The notes below the pieces were generated by a model, which made no database searches, was not told where the DNA came from, and worked only from the letters and a program-made list of their open reading frames with translations. A stretch of DNA of 64,000 nucleotides from Bacteroidales bacterium UBA4772 (GTDB taxonomy: Bacteria; Bacteroidota; Bacteroidia; Bacteroidales; VadinHA17), in NCBI GenBank assembly GCA_002403305.1, contig DHHM01000013.1, forward strand, positions 245,594 to 309,593, in the 5' to 3' direction. Both the position numbers and the translations under genes were made by a program. This document shows, piece by piece, positions 1-8,647 of the stretch (position 1 is its first letter; every line of letters begins with the position of its first letter).

Positions 1-45
1 CTGCTGACTGCCGACTGCTGACTGCTGACTGCCGACTGCTGACTG
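1..45. repeat. Heptanucleotide array (two variant units), cut by window edge
   Basis: On the minus strand the sequence is a run of 7-bp units CAGTCAG and CAGTCGG in the order A-B-A-A-B-A plus a part unit. The 21-bp period is repeated exactly (1-21 and 22-42). It is in frame with the GH2 gene and encodes repeats of QSAVGSQ. The array continues beyond the window. Confidence 0.9.
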
Positions 46-1863
46 TGGATTGGCCATAGCCTTCCGTACATTTTCATACCCCATCTTGTCAACCTTGCGG
101 TCGTAGGTCATCAGCCCGTTGGTCTCCGTCTCAACGTCAGTAGTCTGTGTATAGACTGAGGCACTGAGGCCTTTCTCCGAAACCATCTGCCTGACAGCAT
201 CATAATACTCTTCATATTTTCCGAGCAGGTCGGATGCATCACCCATGTTACGGTAACCCCAGTTCTTCTGCTCCCAGGTATGACCCTCCACCGGCAGACC
301 CAGTCCTCCGAACTCACCAAGCACTGTGGCTCTCTCTCTTTCAGCAGGAGGTGCCACAGGCTCCGGGTAGTGATGAACATCCCTGACGTGGCCGGTGCCC
401 CTGTCGGTCCAGCCTGAGGCGCTGTTGACAAGGCGGGTGGTATCAAGAGCGGCAACATAATCAGTTACCGCGGTAGTATTGTACTGTCCCCACCCCTCGT
501 TATAGATAACCCACATGACAATTGAGGGAGAGTTGTACTTCGATTCTATCATCCGGGTAAGCTCTGTCATGAACTGTGATGAATCGGCTTCGCTTTTGGA
601 GATGTCGGGCATATCTCCCCAGATATATTCATCACCGCTGGGCATATCCTGCCAGACCAGCATACCCAGTCTGTCGGTGTGGTAATAGAATCTCCTGTTC
701 TCCACCTTGACATGTTTTCTCAGCATGTTGAATCCCATCTTTTTAAGCATCTCTACGTCGTATACCATTGCCTCATCTGAAGGAGGAGTATATATGCCGT
801 CAGGCCAGAAGCCCTGGTCAAGTGTACCGTTCTGCCAAACAAAATTGTTGTTGAGCATTATCCTTGTGAAGCCGTCGCCGTCAATGCCCAGGGAGATCTT
901 CCTCATGCCTGCATAGGAGAGAACCTCGTCGGTCACTGTCCCTCCCGTAATCAGCCGTACCCTGATGTCATAGAGGGCCGGATCATCGGGAGTCCAGAGC
1001 CTGGGCGACGGTATCTGCAGCTCAATGGCACTGTCAGTGACGGCTGACCCCGTTGCGATTGTCTCACCGTCATACATCACCGTCACCTCGGCAAGAGAGG
1101 GAGCCATGTCTACCGGGGGACAGCCCTCTGGACCCTGGCAGCGTTCTTCGGTAACGGTGACCGTCAGCAGCTCCCTGTCAATGTCAGGTACAATACGTAT
1201 ATCACCTATCCATATCTTTTCCACAGGCTCAAGCCAGACACTTTGCCAGATGCCTGTGGTGGGCGTGTACCAGATGCTCTTCGGGTGGGAGACCTGCTTG
1301 CCCCTGGGCTGGCTGCCGCTGTCGACAGGGTCTGTGACCCTGACCACTATGTTGTGCTTCTTTTTGCCCGAGAGGTAGGGAGTGATATTGCATGAGAAGG
1401 GGTCATAGCCCCCGCGGTGACTGATGGCGAAGTTGTCGTCTATCCATACCTTTGTCTCCCAGTCTGATGCTTCGAAATTAAGTATCAGCTGTTTTTCCTT
1501 CCATGTCTTCGGAACGACAAACTCCCGTGAATACCACAACGCAAGAGAGTCGGACATCATTCGCTTTACCCCTGAGAGAGCTGACTCAACAGGGTAGGGG
1601 ACCAGGATCTTTCCTTCAGGGTCGGGGCGCTCTTCATCACTGCCGCATATGGCATAGTCCCATTGTCCGTTCAGACTCATCCATCCGTTACGTACCATTC
1701 CCGGCCGCGGGTATTCCGGCCAGGGAGTGACGGGATCGATGTTTTCACCCCAGGTAGTGAAAAGAGGATTCTCCGCCGGCTGCCATGCCGGAGTCCTGTC
1801 ATCTGTGCAGAATGTCAACAGAGCGACTGCACCCAGGGCAACCGGTAAGATTTTCAGTTTCAT
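1..1863 (-). CDS. Glycoside hydrolase family 2 beta-glycosidase (partial, 3' end off window)
   Basis: Reading from the ATG at 1863 the frame stays open to the window edge (about 620 codons). It starts with a lipoprotein-like signal (hydrophobic stretch ending LTFC), then the jelly-roll and Ig-like modules of GH2, then the catalytic barrel. The acid/base is seen as YNEGWGQ near residue 454 and the nucleophile as GEFGG near residue 517, the usual GH2 pair. The family removes terminal beta-galactosyl, glucuronosyl or mannosyl units; which one cannot be told. It lies 21 bp downstream of the acyl-CoA ligase, so may be co-transcribed. The C-terminal end is odd: after what looks like the natural end (near KAMANPQ) the frame runs into a heptamer repeat array. 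Confidence 0.85.
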   Translation of the reverse strand, partial: MKLKILPVALGAVALLTFCTDDRTPAWQPAENPLFTTWGENIDPVTPWPEYPRPGMVRNGWMSLNGQWDYAICGSDEERPDPEGKILVPYPVESALSGVKRMMSDSLALWYSREFVVPKTWKEKQLILNFEASDWETKVWIDDNFAISHRGGYDPFSCNITPYLSGKKKHNIVVRVTDPVDSGSQPRGKQVSHPKSIWYTPTTGIWQSVWLEPVEKIWIGDIRIVPDIDRELLTVTVTEERCQGPEGCPPVDMAPSLAEVTVMYDGETIATGSAVTDSAIELQIPSPRLWTPDDPALYDIRVRLITGGTVTDEVLSYAGMRKISLGIDGDGFTRIMLNNNFVWQNGTLDQGFWPDGIYTPPSDEAMVYDVEMLKKMGFNMLRKHVKVENRRFYYHTDRLGMLVWQDMPSGDEYIWGDMPDISKSEADSSQFMTELTRMIESKYNSPSIVMWVIYNEGWGQYNTTAVTDYVAALDTTRLVNSASGWTDRGTGHVRDVHHYPEPVAPPAERERATVLGEFGGLGLPVEGHTWEQKNWGYRNMGDASDLLGKYEEYYDAVRQMVSEKGLSASVYTQTTDVETETNGLMTYDRKVDKMGYENVRKAMANPQSAVGSQQSAVGSQQ

Positions 1864-1884
1864 GTGCAATAAATCTATCGGGTA

Positions 1885-3798
1885 TCAGCCAAGCTTCATC
1901 TTCTCGACCTCTTCCATGTTTCGTTCATTGTAGGTGATCTTCCCCATGGGGGTGTAGAGCCACTCAATCAGGTCACTGTACCTTTCGGTGATCTTGCCCC
2001 TCACAATCTTCATGGTAGAGTTCATCATACCGTTTTCTTCATTGAAGCTTTCATTGAGAATGCCAATTGCCACCGGAAGCCAGCGATGAGGGAACATATG
2101 GCCGTACTTTCCGTTGATGCGGTATTCATTTACCTCATTCTCTATAAGGTTCAGTATGGCACGCTTGCCCTCCTCGGTGGTGGCGGTGAGATTGCGGTCC
2201 TCCAGGTAAATCTTCAGGGCATGCTGATTAGGAACGATCAGAGCGATGGTGTAGGGTTTCTGGTTGTTGTAAAGCATACACTGGTCAATGTATTTCGACT
2301 GCTCACTTATGGCCTCCTCGATGCCTTCAGGACTGAACTTCTCACCGTCATCGGCTATGAGGAGACTCTTAAACCGTCCCAGTACATAGAGGAAACCGTC
2401 TTCGGACATATATCCCATGTCACCGGTGTAGAGCCAGCCGTCACGGATGACCTCATTTGTGGCATTCTCATTCTTCCAGTAGCCATACATTACATTGCCT
2501 CCCCGGATGACAATCTCGCCCTGGCCTCCTACGGGAAGCTCATTGCTGTTTTCATCGCATATTTTCAGGTCCATGTTGTTTACGAGATAGCCTGATGAAC
2601 CCAGCTTATGCCGTCTGGCTGAGTTGGAGGAGATGATGGGAGAGGCCTCTGAGAGCCCGTAACCCTGGTACATGGGTACCCCGATGGCATAGAAGAACCG
2701 CTGCAACTCAATGTCAAGCAGCGCGCCGCCGCCGATGAAGAAGTCGAGCTCCCCGCCAAAGGCCTCCCGTACCTTGCTGAAGAGGATTTTGTCGAAGAGC
2801 CTGAGCAGCGGTTTTTTGAGCTTCTGTATTCCCTTTCCCTTGTTGCATCCCTCCTTATTGTACGAATATGCTATCTTCAGGGCGAAGTTGAACAGCGCCT
2901 CCGTCATTCTTCCCTTCTCCTTTATACCTTTCTCTATGTTCTTCCGGAAGTTCTTTGCCAGCGCCGGAACACTCAGGAGAAGATTGGGCTTGATCTCCTT
3001 CAGGCATACAGGTATGTTGCGGAGTGTCTCCATGGGTGTCTTGCCGACCTTTACCGACGCTATACTGGCTCCCTTGCCTATAAAGGCGTAGATCCCTGCC
3101 GTGTGCGCAAAAGAGTGATCCCAAGGCAATATCAGGAGGGTCTTGTAGTACTGCGGTATATCCATCAGACTGTATGACTGGTAGACGTTGGTCACATAGT
3201 TGCCGTGAGTAAGGATGATGCCCTTGGGATCGGACGTAGTGCCTGAAGTATAACAGATATTGGCAAAGTCTGATGGTTCAATGGATGATGTGAACTCCTC
3301 AAACTTCTTCCTGTTGCCCGGGTTCTCCAGCCATTCGCGTCCTATCTTCCTGATCTCGTTGAAATGAATCTGCCCCTCAGTATACTCCTCCCTGGGATCC
3401 ATGAATATCACCTTCTCCAGTTCGGGGCACTGTTCCCTGATCTCAAGAATCTTCGGCGCCTGGGTGCTGGAGGTGATGACCATCTTTGATCCTGAATGGA
3501 TCAGCCTGAATTTGATCTCCTCGGCATTAAGCTTGATGGAGATCGGCACGTTCACTCCCCCTGCATGGAGAATCCCCATCTCACCAATCACCCAGCTATT
3601 TCTGCCATCGGAGAGCAGACTTACCCGGTCACCTTTCCTGATGCCCAGCTGCATGAGGCCGGCACCGAACTCCTGTACCTGTCTGCGTGTCTCCTGATAG
3701 GTGGTGCCTTCATACTTATCCTGAAGCTTTTCCCACAGGCATACGTTGGAGGCATACTTTTCAACATTCTCTTCAAAAAACCGGATAAGTGATTTCAT
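1885..3798 (-). CDS. Long-chain fatty-acid--CoA ligase (AMP-forming, FadD-like)
   Basis: A 637-residue ANL-superfamily adenylating enzyme that would activate fatty acids to acyl-CoA through an acyl-AMP, at the membrane or in the cytoplasm. The ATP/AMP signature is YTSGTTSDPKG at residues 183-193, the A5 motif is YQGYGLSEASP at 377-387, the A7 motif is GWLYTGD at 454-460, and the hinge follows at GR near 474. The length matches the long-chain ligases rather than acetyl-CoA synthetases. It is divergent from the SPOR lipoprotein gene with a 145-bp gap and precedes GH2 by 21 bp. The substrate chain length is not readable from sequence. Confidence 0.88.
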   Translation of the reverse strand: MKSLIRFFEENVEKYASNVCLWEKLQDKYEGTTYQETRRQVQEFGAGLMQLGIRKGDRVSLLSDGRNSWVIGEMGILHAGGVNVPISIKLNAEEIKFRLIHSGSKMVITSSTQAPKILEIREQCPELEKVIFMDPREEYTEGQIHFNEIRKIGREWLENPGNRKKFEEFTSSIEPSDFANICYTSGTTSDPKGIILTHGNYVTNVYQSYSLMDIPQYYKTLLILPWDHSFAHTAGIYAFIGKGASIASVKVGKTPMETLRNIPVCLKEIKPNLLLSVPALAKNFRKNIEKGIKEKGRMTEALFNFALKIAYSYNKEGCNKGKGIQKLKKPLLRLFDKILFSKVREAFGGELDFFIGGGALLDIELQRFFYAIGVPMYQGYGLSEASPIISSNSARRHKLGSSGYLVNNMDLKICDENSNELPVGGQGEIVIRGGNVMYGYWKNENATNEVIRDGWLYTGDMGYMSEDGFLYVLGRFKSLLIADDGEKFSPEGIEEAISEQSKYIDQCMLYNNQKPYTIALIVPNQHALKIYLEDRNLTATTEEGKRAILNLIENEVNEYRINGKYGHMFPHRWLPVAIGILNESFNEENGMMNSTMKIVRGKITERYSDLIEWLYTPMGKITYNERNMEEVEKMKLG

Positions 3799-3882
3799 TT
3801 GCTTTATGCTTTTGATGGAACTTAAAATCGCGATCTAATATAGAAAAGAATTGTCGTGCAGAGATACGTTTAATTATTTTTC

Positions 3883-3914
3883 ATTGCATATTTGAGGTCA
3901 AATCCATACCTTTA
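3883..3914 (+). promoter_or_regulatory. Bacteroidetes-type promoter for the SPOR lipoprotein gene
   Basis: ATTG at 3883-3886 and TACCTTTA at 3907-3914, spaced 20 bp, fit the Bacteroidetes TTTG/TAnnTTTG consensus with one mismatch each. The expected start of transcription lies about 25 bp before the ATG at 3944. Confidence 0.45.
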
Positions 3915-3943
3915 CAGCCTATTACAATGAAAAACTGCCGTTT

Positions 3944-4414
3944 ATGAAGAGAATCCCCATGGTGATACTTGCAGCGATACTGCTTCTCACCCCGTCATGT
4001 GATTTCATGAATAGCATAAATCCTTTCGGGAAGAAAAAGGCCAGGGAGGCAGAGGCTCTGAGGCAGCAGCAGGAGGCGTTCCGTGTTGCAGATTCCATCC
4101 GGGTTACCAATGAAAGGCAGGCAGAGGCAGAACGTCAGCGTCAGGCTGAGCTGGCTCTGGCAGCACAGCAGCAGGAACTGGAGTATTCACGCTATCATGT
4201 CATCGTGGGCAGTTTCCTGACACCTTCATATGCTGATGCGTGGCTCGAACATATCCGTGGCTTTGGCTATGATGCCATAATTGTTCCCATGAATGGTGGC
4301 AGGTGGAGCCTGGTATCAGCCAAGTCGTTCGCCACCATACGGGAGGCCTGGAACGCACTGCCCGTAATACAGGATAATATCAATGGTGAAGCCTGGGTCT
4401 ACAGCAGGGAATAA
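3944..4414 (+). CDS. SPOR-domain lipoprotein with coiled coil
   Basis: A 156-residue lipoprotein: signal peptide with lipobox LTPSC (Cys at 19), then an Ala/Glu/Gln-rich helix with heptad character (about residues 30-85), then a SPOR fold (about 86-156, starting YHVIVGSFLTP and closing GEAWVYSRE). SPOR domains bind denuded glycan strands of peptidoglycan at the division site, so a periplasmic cell-wall role is likely. It ends 3 bp before the convergent purA end, and a small GGCTAC/GTAGCt inverted repeat lies over the junction. Confidence 0.85.
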   Translation: MKRIPMVILAAILLLTPSCDFMNSINPFGKKKAREAEALRQQQEAFRVADSIRVTNERQAEAERQRQAELALAAQQQELEYSRYHVIVGSFLTPSYADAWLEHIRGFGYDAIIVPMNGGRWSLVSAKSFATIREAWNALPVIQDNINGEAWVYSRE

Positions 4415-4417
4415 GGG

Positions 4418-5680
4418 CTACCTGTAGATAGTAGCTGACCTGTCGGGACCGACGGAGACGATCGTTACCGGCACTCCGGTCTCCTTCTCAATATACTCCA
4501 CATAACCCTTCAGTGCTGGGGGAACCTCATCCCAGCCCAGGCAGCCGGTGATGTCATTCTGCCATCCCGGGAAAAACCGGAAGTTGAGTCCATCAATATC
4601 TCCAAGACAGTACGGCAATTCAGTAACCTCGGCGCCGTTGACCTGGTATGAGCGGCACACTCTGATCTCATCAAAGCCTGAGAGCACATCAGCCTTCATC
4701 ATGAAGAGCCGTGTAACGCCGTTGACCATAATGGCATATTTCAGCGCCGGCAGGTCAAGCCATCCGCATCGCCTCGGCCTCCCGGTTGTTGAGCCGTATT
4801 CGTTGCCGCGGTCACGCATCATCTGTCCGTATTCATCATCCAGTTCAGTAGGGAAGGGTCCGCTTCCCACCCTGGTGCAGTAAGCCTTGAAGATGCCGAA
4901 GACCTCCCCGGTGCGGGAGGGAGCCATGCCCAGCCCCGTACATGCCCCGGCAGCCACGGTGTTGGAAGATGTGACAAAAGGATAGGTGCCGAAATCAATG
5001 TCGAGCATCGTTCCCTGGGCCCCCTCGGCAAGTATGCGCTTGCCTCTCAGAAGACTGGTGTACAGATAGTAGTCGGCGTTTACGGTGGTGAACTGCTTCA
5101 GGTATTCAACTGACTCAAACCACTCCTCCTCCAGTGCACTCATATCATTGCTGTAGCCGTACCCCATGAGGGCCCTGGTGTGTTCCTTAACACGCGAACT
5201 GTAAATCTCCCTGAACTCTTTCCTGAAGAGATCGCCAACCCTCAATCCGTTGCGGGAAGTCTTGTCAGAGTAGGCCGGCCCTATGCCCCTGAGAGTGGAG
5301 CCTATCTTTAATTCACCCAGGGAAGCCTCCTGTGCGGCATCAAGCAGCTTGTGCGTGGGTAGTATCATATGGGCCTTCGCCGAGATAAGCAGCCGTTCAC
5401 GTACCTGATCAATGGAAATACCCAGGCTCTCTACCTCGTGCCTGAAGACTACAGGGTCGATGACCAGCCCGTTGCCTATAATGTTGATCTTGCCCTCATG
5501 AAAGATGCCTGACGGTATCAGGTGCAAAACGTGCTTTGTGTTGTTGAACTCAATCGTATGGCCGGCATTGGGTCCGCCCTGGAATCGTGCAATAACATCA
5601 TACTCAGGTGTCAGTGCATCGACAATCTTTCCCTTACCCTCATCTCCCCACTGGAGTCCGAGCAATATGTCTATCTTCAT
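4418..5680 (-). CDS. purA: Adenylosuccinate synthetase
   Basis: Catalyses GTP-dependent joining of IMP and aspartate to adenylosuccinate, the first committed step to AMP, in the cytoplasm. The N-terminal P-loop-like motif GLQWGDEGKGK (residues 8-18) with the catalytic Asp and the C-terminal STTGRPRRCGW region are intact; 420 residues is normal for the family. I take the ATG at 5680, whose product begins directly with the conserved MKIDILLGLQWGDE. An upstream in-frame ATG at 5716 would add 12 residues that the family lacks. It is third in a spoT-fur-purA leftward series. Confidence 0.95.
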   Translation of the reverse strand: MKIDILLGLQWGDEGKGKIVDALTPEYDVIARFQGGPNAGHTIEFNNTKHVLHLIPSGIFHEGKINIIGNGLVIDPVVFRHEVESLGISIDQVRERLLISAKAHMILPTHKLLDAAQEASLGELKIGSTLRGIGPAYSDKTSRNGLRVGDLFRKEFREIYSSRVKEHTRALMGYGYSNDMSALEEEWFESVEYLKQFTTVNADYYLYTSLLRGKRILAEGAQGTMLDIDFGTYPFVTSSNTVAAGACTGLGMAPSRTGEVFGIFKAYCTRVGSGPFPTELDDEYGQMMRDRGNEYGSTTGRPRRCGWLDLPALKYAIMVNGVTRLFMMKADVLSGFDEIRVCRSYQVNGAEVTELPYCLGDIDGLNFRFFPGWQNDITGCLGWDEVPPALKGYVEYIEKETGVPVTIVSVGPDRSATIYR

Positions 5681-5791
5681 TTTTCTCTCTGATCCTGTTT
5701 TGAGAACTGGCTCCAATTTACAAAATAAATCATCGTTGCGGGCTCTCAGCAGACGATTGTTGACAACTCTGTGAATCTCCTGACAAGGGCG

Positions 5792-6322
5792 TCAGGCAGA
5801 CGCCCCGGAATCACCGGACGATGAACCGGTATCACGTGTCCTGCTCTTCTGCTTCCTGGGTCTGTCAGGTATCCCAAATACATATAGTGCATAGTGATGG
5901 AGTATGAAAGAGTTTTCCTCACATGCATTTCTTATAATATCGTTAATCCTGGGATCACTGAATTCAATCACCTTGCCTGTCTCAGTATCTATGATATGAT
6001 CATGCTGTCCCGTGCGGAAGGTCTTTTCATACTGTGCCTGACTGCGGCCAAACTTGTGTTTGGTGACCAGCTTGCAGTCTATGAGCAGGTCAATGGTATT
6101 GTACAGCGTGGCTCTCGATACACGGTAGTTTTTGTTTTTCATATAGTTGAAGAGAGACTCGATATCAAAATGACCATCACGAGAGTATATCTCATCCAGG
6201 ATTGCAAACCGTTCCGGGGTCTTCCTCAGTGAGCGGCTGCCCAGGTATTCTGCAAAAATCTGCTTTACAATAAGTCTGGCATCGTCGTTCGGCATTGCTT
6301 GATGCTTTTGGGTGTCGGACAC
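5792..6322 (-). CDS. fur: Fur-family metal-responsive transcriptional repressor
   Basis: A 176-residue Fur homologue with a winged helix (recognition helix around RVSRATLYNTIDLL, residues 67-80) and the metal-sensing segment QHDHIID at 106-112. The structural-zinc CxxC that usually follows is replaced by DTET (112-115), as in alphaproteobacterial Fur/Mur-type proteins. The tail (about 155-176) is basic then Ser/Gly-rich and probably disordered. The start codon follows the spoT stop by only 2 bp, so it is translated from the spoT transcript. Fur, PerR or Zur specificity cannot be decided from sequence; the missing cysteines argue against Zur. Confidence 0.85.
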   Translation of the reverse strand: MSDTQKHQAMPNDDARLIVKQIFAEYLGSRSLRKTPERFAILDEIYSRDGHFDIESLFNYMKNKNYRVSRATLYNTIDLLIDCKLVTKHKFGRSQAQYEKTFRTGQHDHIIDTETGKVIEFSDPRINDIIRNACEENSFILHHYALYVFGIPDRPRKQKSRTRDTGSSSGDSGASA

Positions 6323-6324
6323 TC

Positions 6325-8589
6325 TTATTCAATAAATTCCTCAATTCTCTTCACACTGGCAATGCCCTTAACATTGGAGAGCTGCATAATAAGATTGTTA
6401 AGGTCTCGGGTGTGGTGTACGTAAAGGTCCAGGGTTCCCTCAAAGATGCCGTCGTAAACCGATACGTTGATGTTCCGTATGTTGACATTGAGCTCTGTGG
6501 AGATAATATTGGTTACCTCATTGATGAGCCCTATCCGGTCAATACCATTAATGCTCACCCGTGCAAGGAATGATGCGATCTTATGTATTGTCCATCTCAC
6601 CGGAATGATTCTGTTGCCCTCGCTCGACATGAGCTTTACTGCTGTCGGACATTTGGGTTTGTGAACAATGATGGCATTGGAACGGTCAATATACCCGACA
6701 ACCTCATCGCCCGGAATAGGGTTGCAGCATTCGGCAATGCGGTAGGACTCTCCGGTGTTGTCAACGTCTTCACGCAGCAGGTAAGGATGGCTCTTGTCAA
6801 TCGTGCCGTTCAGCGGTGGATTATCCTTCTCGTTGGAGCTCTTGCGTGTCACTCCCCCGACAGCCAGCTTCCAGTATTTTCTGAGACTGCCCTCGGGCGC
6901 CTTCCGGAGTACCTTGCGCAACTCGTCGGGATTGATGAGCCCCAGCCCTATGCGCGAGTAAAGCTCATCCTTGTTGAGCAACTCATAGTAGTCGAGCAGC
7001 GTCTTGATGATATCCGAGTTGGCCATGATGCCAAGCTCACCAAGCTTTTCCTCAAGCATCTCCCGCCCCTTATGGATGCGGTCAGTCGACTCATCCCTGA
7101 GAACATCCTTGATGCTGTTTTTGGCTTTTGCCGTGTGGGCGTACTCAAGCCAGTCCTTTTCTGGCTTGGCAATGTTGGATGTGATTATCTCCACCTGGTC
7201 TCCACTCTGAAGTGTGGTGGAGAGCGGCGACAGCTTGTAGTTGACCTTTGCAGCGATAGCCTTGTTGCCTATGTCAGTGTGTATCTCATAGGCAAAATCA
7301 AGGGCTGAGGCTCCCTTTGGGAGGTTGACCAGCAGTCCCTTGGGGGTGAAGACCATGATCTCCGATGAAAAGAGACTCATCTTGAACTCATCGAGGAAGG
7401 TCAGCGGGTCAGACATTGGGTTTGAAAGCATCTCCCTGATGTGCTTGAGCCATTTATCCAGCTCGCTCTCCGACTGCAGCACGTCGCCCTTGTATTTCCA
7501 GTGAGCCGCAAAACCTCGCTCGGCTATGTCATCCATGCGCTGGCTGCGTATCTGTACCTCAACCCAACGTCCTTCCGGACCCATAACCGTAAGGTGCAGT
7601 GCCTCATAACCGTTCGACTTCGGCCTGCTGATCCAGTCACGCAGCCGGTCAGGCTTCGGAGTGTAGATATCAGTGATCAGTGAATATATCTGCCAGCACT
7701 GAGCTCTTTCACTCATCTCGGGCCCCGGCTCAAACACGATCCTGACAGCCAGCAGATCATAAACCTCCTCAAAAGGGATGTTCTTTGACTGCATCTTCTT
7801 CCAGATGGAATAGATCGACTTGAACCTACCTGAAATATCAAAGATGATGTCGTTGTTGTTGAGCTCCTCAATGATGGGCAGACTGAACCTGTTGATGAGA
7901 GCAAGGTTCTTCTTCTCATCCATCTTGACCTTGCGGACTATCTCATCATAGATGCGCGGATGCCTGAACTTGAAACTGAGGTCTTCAAGCTCGGTCTTGA
8001 TGGCAAAGAGACCCAAACGGTGCGCCAGCGGAGCATAGAGATAGACCGTCTCACCGGCAACCTTCATCTTCTTGTATTCGGGCATGGAATCCAGGGTGCG
8101 CATGTTATGCAACCTGTCAGCTATCTTGATGAGAATGACCCTGATATCGTCAGATAGGGTCATCAGCATCTTCCTGAAGTTCTCAGCCTGGAGTGAGTTT
8201 GTCTCTTTGTTATATGTACCGGATATCTTTGTAAGACCGTCAATAAGGGAAGCTATCTTGGGGCCGAACTCCCTCCGTATCTCCTCCAGGGGTACGCCCG
8301 TGTCCTCCACCACATCATGCAGCAGCGCTGCTGCCACCGATCTGGCTCCAAGCCCTATCTCCTGATTCACGATGCGCGCTACGTGAATCGGATGGATTAT
8401 GTACGGCTCTCCCGAGTTGCGGTACATGTCGCGGTGTGCCTCATTGGCAAAACTGAAGGCCTTCTGTATCAACTCCCTGTCTCCGGGGTTGTCACACCTG
8501 TAAAGATTGTCACTGAGGAGCTGATACTCTCTCTCAATCTGGCTGAGATCCTCCGCAGTAAATATGTTTGATTTAGTCTTACCCATCAT
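6325..8589 (-). CDS. Bifunctional (p)ppGpp synthetase/hydrolase (RelA/SpoT, Rsh)
   Basis: Makes and degrades the alarmone (p)ppGpp. Domains in order: HD hydrolase (HP near residue 66, the HD of LLHDVVEDTG at 91-92), synthetase (DLLAVRIVF through the GYEALHLTV and QIRS segments, about 240-370), TGS (about 405-465), linker, and C-terminal ACT (about 680-754). Both active sites look intact. Start chosen at 8589 because a perfect -7 promoter box lies at 8611-8618, so the longer frame from 8613 would begin inside the promoter; the next codon (8586) is also ATG. It leads the spoT-fur-purA series. Confidence 0.93.
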   Translation of the reverse strand: MMGKTKSNIFTAEDLSQIEREYQLLSDNLYRCDNPGDRELIQKAFSFANEAHRDMYRNSGEPYIIHPIHVARIVNQEIGLGARSVAAALLHDVVEDTGVPLEEIRREFGPKIASLIDGLTKISGTYNKETNSLQAENFRKMLMTLSDDIRVILIKIADRLHNMRTLDSMPEYKKMKVAGETVYLYAPLAHRLGLFAIKTELEDLSFKFRHPRIYDEIVRKVKMDEKKNLALINRFSLPIIEELNNNDIIFDISGRFKSIYSIWKKMQSKNIPFEEVYDLLAVRIVFEPGPEMSERAQCWQIYSLITDIYTPKPDRLRDWISRPKSNGYEALHLTVMGPEGRWVEVQIRSQRMDDIAERGFAAHWKYKGDVLQSESELDKWLKHIREMLSNPMSDPLTFLDEFKMSLFSSEIMVFTPKGLLVNLPKGASALDFAYEIHTDIGNKAIAAKVNYKLSPLSTTLQSGDQVEIITSNIAKPEKDWLEYAHTAKAKNSIKDVLRDESTDRIHKGREMLEEKLGELGIMANSDIIKTLLDYYELLNKDELYSRIGLGLINPDELRKVLRKAPEGSLRKYWKLAVGGVTRKSSNEKDNPPLNGTIDKSHPYLLREDVDNTGESYRIAECCNPIPGDEVVGYIDRSNAIIVHKPKCPTAVKLMSSEGNRIIPVRWTIHKIASFLARVSINGIDRIGLINEVTNIISTELNVNIRNINVSVYDGIFEGTLDLYVHHTRDLNNLIMQLSNVKGIASVKRIEEFIE

Positions 8590-8610
8590 TAACCTGCCCC
8601 AAAGGAAGAA

Positions 8611-8618
8611 CAAAGATA
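8611..8618 (-). promoter_or_regulatory. -7 promoter box upstream of spoT
   Basis: Minus-strand TATCTTTG matches TAnnTTTG in all fixed positions, about 22 bp before the chosen start. No clear -33 TTTG is seen at 19-21 bp. Confidence 0.45.
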
Positions 8619-8647
8619 TGAAAAACGGACCATTTATCCTTTAATGA

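Noticed and set aside
6583..7308. Plus-strand open frame of 241 codons
   Set aside because: Lies antisense within spoT, whose TGS and linker regions are well conserved.
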